From Nocardioides szechwanensis (GTDB lineage Bacteria > Actinomycetota > Actinomycetes > Propionibacteriales > Nocardioidaceae), in the NCBI RefSeq assembly GCF_900103935.1, contig NZ_FNIC01000001.1, forward strand, positions 674,794 to 738,793: a DNA stretch of 64,000 nt, read 5' to 3'. Positions 54,888-62,365 of this stretch are shown here, piece after piece. Numbering within the stretch: the stretch's first letter is position 1; the number at the start of each line of letters is the position of its first letter. Under the pieces are notes generated by a model. That model saw only the letters and a program-made list of their open reading frames with translations. It was not told the DNA's origin and did no database searches. The position numbers and the translations under genes were made by a program.

Positions 54888-55996
54888 TGCGTACCCCTCT
54901 CTGCGACCAGTTCGGGATCGACTACCCGATCTTCGCGTTCACGCCCTCCGAGCACGTCGCGGCCGCGGTGTCGCGGGCCGGTGGCCTGGGCGTGCTCGGC
55001 TGCGTGCGCTTCAACGACGCCGCCGAGCTCGAGAAGACCCTGACCTGGCTCGACGACAACACCGACGGCAAGCCCTACGGCGTCGACATCGTGATGCCGA
55101 TGAAGATCCCCACCGAGGGCACCTCGCTCGACCTGGGCGCGATGATCCCGGAGGAGCACAGGAAGTTCGTCGACGAGACGCTGCTCAGGCTCGGCGTCCC
55201 GCCGCTGCCCGAGGGTGAGGGCCGCGAGGGCGTGCTCGGCTGGCTGCACTCCGTGGCCCGCTCGCACCTCGACGTCGCGCTCCAGCACCGCCCGGTGCTG
55301 ATCGCCAACGCGCTCGGCTCCCCGCCGGTCGACGTGATCGAGAAGTGCCACGAGCACGGCATCAAGGTCGCCGCGCTCGCCGGCGCCGCCAAGCACGCGC
55401 TGAGCCACGTCGCCAACGGCGTCGACATCATCGTCGCGCAGGGCTACGAGGCCGGCGGCCACACCGGCGAGGTGGCCAGCATGGTGCTCCAGCCCGACAT
55501 CGTTGACGCCGTTGGGCCCGACGTACCCGTCCTCGGTGCCGGCGGCATCGGCTCCGGGCGCCAGATCGCGGCGTCGCTCGCGCTCGGCTCGCAGGGCGCG
55601 TGGATGGGCTCGATCTGGCTCGGTACGCAGGAGTACCAGCTGATGGGTGCCGCCAACAGCGAGGCCTGGGAGACGGCCTTCACGCGCGCCACCAGCAGCG
55701 ACACGGTGCGCACGCGGGTCTACACCGGCAAGCCGGCCAGGCTGCTCAAGACCAAGTGGACCGAGGCCTGGGCCGAGGAGGGTGCTCCGCAGCCGCTGCC
55801 GATGCCCCTGCAGAACCTGCTCGTAGCAGGGGCGCACAACCGGATCAGCGCGGCCAACGACCCCGACGTCATCTCGATGCCGATCGGTCAGATCGTCGGC
55901 CGGATGAACGAGGTGCGCCCGGTGGCCGACGTGATGGCCGACCTGGTCTCCGAGTTCGAGGAGACCGTCCGCAGGCTGGACAAGATCAGCGGCTGA
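54887..55996 (+). CDS. Nitronate monooxygenase-family flavoprotein
   Basis: TIM-barrel flavoprotein of 369 residues. Seen: CDQFGIDYPIFAFTPSEHVAAAVSRAGGLGVLGCVRF, VAALAGAAKHALSHVANGVDIIVAQGYEAGGHTGEVASMVLQPDIVDAV, and VLGAGGIGSGRQIAASLALGSQGAWMGSIWLGTQEY, with FMN-binding glycines. It is distinct from ipdC (no close sequence identity). Sterol clusters often hold such genes, possibly acting on unsaturated CoA esters. It is co-translated with fadD19. Confidence 0.82.
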   Translation: MRTPLCDQFGIDYPIFAFTPSEHVAAAVSRAGGLGVLGCVRFNDAAELEKTLTWLDDNTDGKPYGVDIVMPMKIPTEGTSLDLGAMIPEEHRKFVDETLLRLGVPPLPEGEGREGVLGWLHSVARSHLDVALQHRPVLIANALGSPPVDVIEKCHEHGIKVAALAGAAKHALSHVANGVDIIVAQGYEAGGHTGEVASMVLQPDIVDAVGPDVPVLGAGGIGSGRQIAASLALGSQGAWMGSIWLGTQEYQLMGAANSEAWETAFTRATSSDTVRTRVYTGKPARLLKTKWTEAWAEEGAPQPLPMPLQNLLVAGAHNRISAANDPDVISMPIGQIVGRMNEVRPVADVMADLVSEFEETVRRLDKISG

Positions 55997-56032
55997 AGGT
56001 AGCCGTACGGCGGCAGCGTCGTTGACACTCAC

Positions 56033-57499
56033 ATGGTGATGACCGACACACATCCGCGCCGTTCTGCCCTACGACGACTGCTCGTCGTCGCCGTCAGCCT
56101 CGCGAGCGCCGGGGCCGGTCTCACCGTTTCGGGGATCCTCAGTGCGGAGGGCTCGTCGTTCCCCTCCGCCGTGCCCGAGGCGAAGTGCGGCCCCGGGGCG
56201 CGTCCCGAGACCGACGTCCAGGGCCGGGTGCCGCAGCGCGACTACGACTCCGGCCGGGTCAAGCGGGGTTACCAGTGCAACACCCGGCTCGTGGCGCACC
56301 ATGGCGGCACGGGCGGCTTCAAGACCCTGCGCTACACCGACCGCCGCGGGCACACCTGCGCCTACTACGACTCGACCCGCACCTTCCCTCTCGACTCCTT
56401 GTTCCAGGTCAGGTCGGGCTTCGGCGTCATCGTGCTGGACATGAGCGACCCGGCGCGGCCGCGCACGACCGCCACCCTCAAGACGCCCGCGATGCTCAGC
56501 CCACACGAGTCGCTGCTCGTCGAGCCCCGGCGGGGGCTGCTTGCCGGCGTGCTCGGCAACGCCACGACCAACGTGGGCATCCTGGAGATCTACGACATCC
56601 GTGACGACTGCCGCCAGCCGAAGCTGCTGTCGGCCACGCCCAGTGCGGTCCTGGGGCACGAGAGCGGCTGGTCGCCTGACGGGAAGACCTACTGGGCGGC
56701 CAGCTCGGTCGGCCAGACGCTCGTGGCCATCGACGTGAGCAGCCCGCGGTCCCCGCGGCAGGTCTTCCGGCAGGACGGCGTCAACTTCCACGGCCTGCGC
56801 TTCTCGCCCGACGGGCGCACGATGTATGCCTCCAACATCAGCAACGACATCTCCGACGGCACCTTCCCCGGCGAGGGGCTGCGGGTCATCGACGTGAGCG
56901 AGGTCCAGGCCCGCGAGGCCGACCCCTCCATCCGCGTCCTTTCGGACCTGACGTGGCGCGAGGGCTCGATCCCCCAGGTGGCGCAGCCGTTCCGGCGCGC
57001 CGGGCGCAGCTATGTCCTCCAGGTCGACGAGTTCGCCAACTTCGGCCCCACCAGCTTCGCCGACGCCGCGGTCGGCGCTGCCCGGATCATCGACGTGACC
57101 GACCCGCGGCGGCCCCGGGTGATCTCCAACCTTCGGCTCCAGGTCCACCAGCCCGCCAGTCGCCGGGCAGCGTTCAACGACCCCGGGGCCAGCAGCCCGG
57201 TGGGTGGCTACGCGGCGCACTACTGCTCGGCGCCCTACCAGCAGAACCCCCGCATCGTGGGCTGCTCGATGATCGCCTCCGGCTTGCGCCTCTTCGACAT
57301 CCGCGACCTCACGCACCCCAAGGAGATCGGCTACTTCAACCGGCCGGTCGACAGCGCTGCGCCGCTGAAAGCGGGAGCCAATGCCCTGTCCCAGCCCGCG
57401 TGGGACGTGAAGGGTCGCTCCGTCTGGTACACCGACGGCAACTCGGGCTTCTACGTCGTCAAGCTCACCAACGGCATCGGTCAGCTGCTCGCCCGCTGA
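56033..57499 (+). CDS. Secreted LVIVD/beta-propeller-like protein
   Basis: A 488-residue exported protein. The signal peptide is about residues 8-40 (HPRRSALRRLLVVAVSLASAGAGLTVSG). The body has repeated units that resemble LVIVD repeats: FGVIVLDMSDPARPRTTATL, VGILEIYDIRDDCRQPKLL, TLVAIDVSSPRSPRQVF, LRVIDVSEVQAREADPS, ARIIDVTDPRRPRVISNL and LRLFDIRDLTHPKEIGYF. This predicts a beta-propeller on or outside the cell. Several Cys pairs could be disulfides. The ligand is unknown. Confidence 0.78.
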   Translation: MVMTDTHPRRSALRRLLVVAVSLASAGAGLTVSGILSAEGSSFPSAVPEAKCGPGARPETDVQGRVPQRDYDSGRVKRGYQCNTRLVAHHGGTGGFKTLRYTDRRGHTCAYYDSTRTFPLDSLFQVRSGFGVIVLDMSDPARPRTTATLKTPAMLSPHESLLVEPRRGLLAGVLGNATTNVGILEIYDIRDDCRQPKLLSATPSAVLGHESGWSPDGKTYWAASSVGQTLVAIDVSSPRSPRQVFRQDGVNFHGLRFSPDGRTMYASNISNDISDGTFPGEGLRVIDVSEVQAREADPSIRVLSDLTWREGSIPQVAQPFRRAGRSYVLQVDEFANFGPTSFADAAVGAARIIDVTDPRRPRVISNLRLQVHQPASRRAAFNDPGASSPVGGYAAHYCSAPYQQNPRIVGCSMIASGLRLFDIRDLTHPKEIGYFNRPVDSAAPLKAGANALSQPAWDVKGRSVWYTDGNSGFYVVKLTNGIGQLLAR

Positions 57500-57506
57500 C
57501 CCCTAC

Positions 57507-57545
57507 GGTGGTTGAGGTGCGAGCGCAGCGAGCCTCGAAACCACC
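57507..57545. repeat. Dispersed palindrome (GGTGGTTGAGG...CCTCGAAACCACC)
   Basis: 39 bp that fold as a hairpin: GGTGGTT pairs with AACCACC and GCGAGC with GCGAGC-type complement about the centre GCA. Sequences of this sort (GGTTGAGG...CTCGAAACC) are common repeats in Nocardioidaceae as far as I recall. It is 8 bp after the propeller gene's stop and may also act as terminator. An IS5-type transposase follows within 100 bp. Confidence 0.5.
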
Positions 57546-57642
57546 TCAGCAGGCCGAGCTACGTTCGCGACATGACCACCCTCGACGGGTCGTGTGTCTG
57601 ACTGGGTGTGTCCCTATTGCACGGACGGTTCGCGTGGTCACC

Positions 57643-58479
57643 GTGCGGGGCGTGACGTACCCAAGTGACCTGACCGATGACCAGTGGGACCTGCTGGGGC
57701 CGGTGTTCAGCGCGCCGGGCAAGCGCGGCCGCAAGCATGCCAAGGACCTCCGGAGTGTGGTGGACGCGATGCTGTACATCGCCCAGACAGGCTGCCAGTG
57801 GCGCTACCTCCCGGCGTCGTTCGGGCCGTGGACCCGGGTCTGGTCGCAGTTCCGCCGCTGGTCACGCAACGGCACCTGGGCGCAGGTCCTGACGGTGTTG
57901 CACGCGGCGGCACGCCAAGAGGATGGGAGGGCGGAGGCGGCGCCCTCGATGATCGTCATCGACACCCACCTGGCCCGCGGCGCCTCGAACGGTGGGTTCA
58001 CCTTCCATGACCGCGGCGGCCCCTACGGCCGCACCAAGGGCGCGAAGCGTGTGGTCGCGGTCGATGTGACCGGTCTCCCGGTGGGTGCGCTGGTCGTGCC
58101 CGCCTCCACGCACGAGAACCGGGCCAGCGAGTTGATGCTGGAGCACCTGACCCAGCAAGGCGTCACCGGCCGGCTCGAGCTGGTCCTGGTGGACCGGGGC
58201 GTCACCGCGACCGCGGCCCGCGCACTCGGCCGAGACCACGACGTCGAGGTCCGCCGGGTCGGGTGGGACGACAAGCAGCCGGTCTTCCGCCCCATCCGAC
58301 ACGCCTGGCGCGTCGAGGTCGCCAACGGCCGCCTCGGACGCTCCCGCCGCCTGGCGAAGTCGTTCGAGAACACCACCTCGTCGGCGACCGGCTGGCTTCA
58401 GCTCGCGTGCATCGCCACGACGCTGCGCCACCTGTCACGAGAACAAGCCCGCCGGCGTCCTGTCGCGGTCGCAGCTTGA
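57643..58479 (+). mobile_element. IS5-family transposase gene
   Basis: DDE transposase of about 278 residues in the IS5 family. An N-terminal DUF4096-type domain (YPSDLTDDQWDLLGPVFSAPGKRGRKHAKDLRSVVDAMLYIAQTGCQWRYLP) and a catalytic core: first Asp in MIVIDTHLARG, second Asp in ELVLVDRGVTAT, and Glu in WRVEVANGRLGRSRRLAKSFEN. The full reading frame is intact. Start is uncertain (GTG at 57634, 57643 or 57652). Terminal inverted repeats are not certain. ACTGGGT at 57601 and its complement at 58575-58581 are the best pair seen, and I do not see a clean target duplication. Confidence 0.85.
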
Positions 58480-58636
58480 CCACCCCCGGTCGCGAACCGC
58501 GCGGAATGCCATGTGCGGATGGTTCATGTTGCCCATGGCCAGGAGGCGGCTCACGCGCACCCCTTCGGACTGCGACCCAGTGAGTTCGACGTACCCGCGG
58601 TCCCCGACGTCACCGCGACATGGCTGCGGCTTTGAG

Positions 58637-61600
58637 TCAGCGCAGGCGAACGTTCCGGCTCAGCCGAGTCCCGTCCGCGAGCGTGACGACCAGTCGGGCT
58701 CGGTGGATCCGATCCTTGCGCAGGAGCCGGCCGGCCCCGTGGGTTGCCCGCAGGCGTACGGTGATCGTGGTCCCCGCTCGTGACCGGTCGCGACCACGGG
58801 CCAGGACGTCGCCCAGGTGGATCCGGGACCCGGCGTTGGCGAGGGCGAGCAACCGCGCCGAGAAGGCGCACCTGGCGTTGCAGCGCACCCGCACGGAGAC
58901 CACCGTGTCGCCCGCCCTCGTGGTGGTCACCGTCGCCGCCCGCGCAAGTAGCACGACCGGGGCAGGGCCAGAGGTGGCGGTGAAGGACGCGGTCGCGGTG
59001 TTGTCGCCCGGCGACGGGTCGTTCGTTGAGGCGGTGACGCGCGCCTCGTTGGTGACCGTGACGGAGGTCGGCTCCGTGGGGGTGGTCACGGGAGAGTTCG
59101 TCGTGGCTCCGCCGGTGCGCACCTCGAGGCACAGCAGGCCGATGCCGGCGTCCAGCTCTTCGGAGGTCGGGTTGTGGAAGCGGAAGAGGCGTGTCTTCGG
59201 CTGCGGGTCGGTCCCCAGCGACAGTGCCATCGACGTGTAGTCGGCCACGATGCCCTTGGCCTGGTCCGCGCAGGTCAGGGCGGACTCGGTTCCGGAGCCG
59301 GCGTCCACGGTGAGGGTGTCCTCGAGCTCGATCAGGCGCAGGGCGTGGTGGTGCCCGGCCGCGTTGGCTGTCGTGGACCTCAGGCAGCGGATCGAAAAGG
59401 TTCCCCCGCCCGGTCCGTGGGCGGTGACGCCGAACTGCCAGCCCGTCGTGGTCGGCTCGTTCGAGGTCACCCGCGCCCCCGTGAGGTCGGTGTAGGAAGG
59501 TGCGATGGCCACCTCCCCGGCAGGACAGTTCAGCGGCTGTGTCTCGGCGCCGGGCCCCGACCAGGTGGTGAACTCGAGGAGCGGGTCCGAGACGGTCAGG
59601 GCGTGATCGTGGCCCTGGGTGGCCGTGGTGTGGTCGGTGAGGCACACGACGATGACCTTTGCCTGGACCTGGCCGGTGGCGGTACTGGTCAGGGTGCCGG
59701 CCCATCCCGTGCCGTCCGGGGTTGCGGCGCTGGACACGACCGAGACGTCGGACAGGGTGCCGCCGTCGACGTGGTCGATGCGGACGGTGCCGTCGGTGGC
59801 GAGGTAGCCGTCCGGGCAGGTCGCCGACTGTGTGGCGGTCGAGGGGCCGACGACGGAGAGGTGGGCCTCGACCTTGGTGGCGTCGAGCTGGTGGGTCAGG
59901 GTCGGGTCGGTCGGGCCGGTCGTGGGGGGCGGGGGCGGGGGTGGGGGCGTGACGGTGGCCTGGATGACGACGCTGCGACTGGCACCCGACGGCACCGTGT
60001 TGAGTTGGCATGTCACGGTGGTGGTGCCGGTGCACCCGGGCGAGCTCGATGACCAGGTGAGGCCCGCGGGTAGCGCATCGGTGATGGTGACGTCGTGGGA
60101 GTCGGCGGGGCCGGCGTTGTGGACGGTGAGGGTGTAGGTCACCGTCTGCCCGGCGGCGGCGGTGCTGACGTCGACGTTCTTGGTGAGCGAGAGGTCCGCG
60201 GCAGGCGGTGGTGCGGGTGGGTTGCACTCCGGGGCGTCGGCGCCGTTCCAGGACAGCTCTGTGGTGACGGCCGTCGGAGTTGTGGTTGTCGGATGGTTCA
60301 AGGTGATGAGGAACTGGGGCAGTCCGGCGGCGGTGTTGAGGTTCAGGCCAGTGAGGTCGACCGTGCCGTCTGCGCCGATGGGCCGGTCGGCGATGGACGT
60401 GATGGGTGCTCCGTTGCCGTCGAGGAAGGCGACGGCGCCGTCTGTGTAGGTCGTCCGATCGGGCGAGAGGATCGCCAGTTGGGTGTAGGAGTCCGGGACG
60501 CACTGGGCGGCAGGCGAGATCACCGGGGAGGCGAGCACGCGGATGCTGCCGCTGTCGCACTCCTTGCCGGTGAACGCGTCCATGGGGGTGACCGCGGAGC
60601 TGCCGCCCACCCCGACGTTGCTGACGACCCAAAGACACGAGGGCCGAGCCGGATCGGCGTTGACCGTGTAGATGCTGGTTATCGGGCGCGGGAAGCTCGG
60701 GCACGGCGCAGCGGAGCCGAAGTCGTAGCACTGCACTTTCGAGTAGACGTCGTTCGCGAGGTAGACGCGGTCACCAAGAATGACGGCGGGGCCGTTGAAC
60801 CTGTGGTTCTCCCGCAGAGTCGAGGTGAGGCCGAAAGGAATCGCCAGTGCCCCACCTGTCACGTTGTAGCAGTCCGCCGGGTTGCCGGTGGCCAGGCAGA
60901 ACCCTCGGGTGGCGCCCGCGGTGTCGAGGACGGGGAAGGGTGCGCCGCGGTAGCCGTTGGCTCGCGCGTTGGCGACTGGCCAGGACCCTGCGCACACCGC
61001 GCCGGTAGCCGGGTCCCAGCAGGTGATCGCGGCCGCCGAGGTGATGTAGGAGATGATGATATTTCCGCCGATCTGCGCGATCGCCGGTGCCCCGTACGAG
61101 GCCCCCCACGGCGGTTGGAAGGTGCCCGCGATTCCCAGGGAGATCGGTGAGGCGGGGCAGGCGGCCAGGGTGGCGAAGTCGAAGCAGAGCAGTGTGTTCG
61201 CCCCGGTCGCGGAGCTGGACGGTGCGCCGGCGACATAGTTGAAGGCGTACCACTTCGAGCCGACCTGGACGGGGTTGCTGACGGTGCCGTAGATGCCGTT
61301 GACGGCGGCCCCGCCGGTTCCGGTCATCTTCGTGTAGCCGCAGAAGGGGTTGGGGGTCGTGTCCGGGAGGTTCGTGTCGATGCAGACGACACCGGCAGAC
61401 GCGTCGAGCACGCGTGTTCCCCAAGTGTAGAGACGTCCGCTCGCCTCGATGATGTGGGTTCCGGAGTTGCCCTGGCTCTTGAAGTCGGTGCCGCTGGAGT
61501 CCACGACCGTTCGCGTGGGACCGCAGAACGCCCCGGTTGCCTGGAGGTTGCAGGCGACCGTGAGCCGTGGCCTGGCGTGGTAGACGCGGTACAGGGCGCG

Positions 61601-61780
61601 GGGCGTCATGGAGACGTCCCAGCCTGAGAAAGACGTCGGGTCGATCACCGTGAACGGTTTGGCGGGCGGCGCCGGCGTGATCACCGTCGCGGTGTAGGCG
61701 GCCGTGGCCGCTTGAGCCGGCGGTACCGCGGACAAGCATGACAAGACAACAAATCCGATGACCAGCATTGACCGACGCAT
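58637..61780 (-). CDS. Large secreted protein with DUF11 domain
   Basis: A 1047-residue exported protein. The ATG at 61780 (MRRSMLVIGFVVLSCLSAVPPAQAA) gives a clear signal peptide after GAGGGGGG, so it is preferred over 61795. The first ~480 residues form a repeat-rich beta domain with many cysteines. A DUF11 domain (about 525-610, LTKNVDVSTAAAGQTVTYTLTVHNAGPADSHDV) follows, then a poly-Pro linker. Two CSV-type beta domains shared with the downstream paralogue come next (VEAHLSVVGPSTATQSATCPDGYLATDGTVRIDHVDGGTLSDV). The end is positively charged (HRARLVVTLADGTRLSRNVRLR) with no sortase motif. Likely a surface or extracellular protein; function unknown. Confidence 0.85.
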   Translation of the reverse strand: MRRSMLVIGFVVLSCLSAVPPAQAATAAYTATVITPAPPAKPFTVIDPTSFSGWDVSMTPRALYRVYHARPRLTVACNLQATGAFCGPTRTVVDSSGTDFKSQGNSGTHIIEASGRLYTWGTRVLDASAGVVCIDTNLPDTTPNPFCGYTKMTGTGGAAVNGIYGTVSNPVQVGSKWYAFNYVAGAPSSSATGANTLLCFDFATLAACPASPISLGIAGTFQPPWGASYGAPAIAQIGGNIIISYITSAAAITCWDPATGAVCAGSWPVANARANGYRGAPFPVLDTAGATRGFCLATGNPADCYNVTGGALAIPFGLTSTLRENHRFNGPAVILGDRVYLANDVYSKVQCYDFGSAAPCPSFPRPITSIYTVNADPARPSCLWVVSNVGVGGSSAVTPMDAFTGKECDSGSIRVLASPVISPAAQCVPDSYTQLAILSPDRTTYTDGAVAFLDGNGAPITSIADRPIGADGTVDLTGLNLNTAAGLPQFLITLNHPTTTTPTAVTTELSWNGADAPECNPPAPPPAADLSLTKNVDVSTAAAGQTVTYTLTVHNAGPADSHDVTITDALPAGLTWSSSSPGCTGTTTVTCQLNTVPSGASRSVVIQATVTPPPPPPPPTTGPTDPTLTHQLDATKVEAHLSVVGPSTATQSATCPDGYLATDGTVRIDHVDGGTLSDVSVVSSAATPDGTGWAGTLTSTATGQVQAKVIVVCLTDHTTATQGHDHALTVSDPLLEFTTWSGPGAETQPLNCPAGEVAIAPSYTDLTGARVTSNEPTTTGWQFGVTAHGPGGGTFSIRCLRSTTANAAGHHHALRLIELEDTLTVDAGSGTESALTCADQAKGIVADYTSMALSLGTDPQPKTRLFRFHNPTSEELDAGIGLLCLEVRTGGATTNSPVTTPTEPTSVTVTNEARVTASTNDPSPGDNTATASFTATSGPAPVVLLARAATVTTTRAGDTVVSVRVRCNARCAFSARLLALANAGSRIHLGDVLARGRDRSRAGTTITVRLRATHGAGRLLRKDRIHRARLVVTLADGTRLSRNVRLR

Positions 61781-62032
61781 CAGTTCCCCCCTCAAGACCT
61801 AGCGCACAAGGCCCGAGAGGTGCTAACTGGGCACCAGTAAGACACACAAGGAAGCCATAGGGGCCGATTGCGACACCAGACGTCAGCCGGTCTAGACGAG
61901 ATTCGCTGTTGCGGGAAGGTTGACCCATGCGTCCGTGATTGCACCCTCATCGCCATGTCAGGGCGTTCCAGCGACATCTGCTGCGGCCGTTGTCGCGCGT
62001 CGTTCTCACACCTCTACGCGAAGGGGGCTGTG

Positions 62033-62345
62033 TCACACAGGGTTGGGCCAGCGTCCCCGACTCTGGTGGTATTCCAGCGCCTCGAAGTCGTCGCTGAACT
62101 CCAACAGTCCCGACCTTCTCGAGCAGCAGCGCCCGCACCTGCGCCGGGGTAGCGAAAAGAACTCGCGCCGCTCGTTGACGAAGTTCACCCGCCGGTCCGC
62201 GAACGCCTTGTGGAGCTCGTTCTCTAACGAGATGGCGTCCTCGGAGAAGAACAACGCGTGGGTGTCGTAGCGGAACGGGACCGAGGCGTCGCCAAGTTCC
62301 CGGATGCGGTCGTGCGGTTCGAGGCGCGCCCCGTCGCGGTGGGCG
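62033..62345 (-). pseudogene. Truncated, frameshifted GIY-YIG (T5orf172)-type gene
   Basis: On the minus strand the bases from about 62345 read LEPHDRIRELGDASVPFRYDTHALFFSEDAISLENELHKAFADRRVNFVNERREFF. That matches the C-terminal GIY-YIG-like domain of DUF4041/T5orf172 proteins. After REFF the frame shifts to ATPAQVRALLLEKVG, and then shifts back to LLEFSDDFEALEYHQS before the stop at 62033. No start or N-terminal region exists, since the paralogue at 62366 abuts it. It is a decayed fragment. Confidence 0.65.
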
Positions 62346-62365
62346 GAGGAGTGGGTGGCTGGTGG

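Noticed and set aside
56022..56027. TTGACA just before the propeller gene ATG as a promoter -35
   Set aside because: A -10 would then fall after the start codon, inside the signal peptide sequence. It is probably chance.
56953..57642. Extension of the IS5 transposase frame upstream into the propeller gene
   Set aside because: The extra residues are the out-of-frame reading of the propeller gene. Transposase homology begins at about 57643.
57601..58581. ACTGGGT ... ACCCAGT as terminal inverted repeats of the IS5 element
   Set aside because: Only 7 bases match exactly and no flanking target duplication is seen, so the ends are left undefined.
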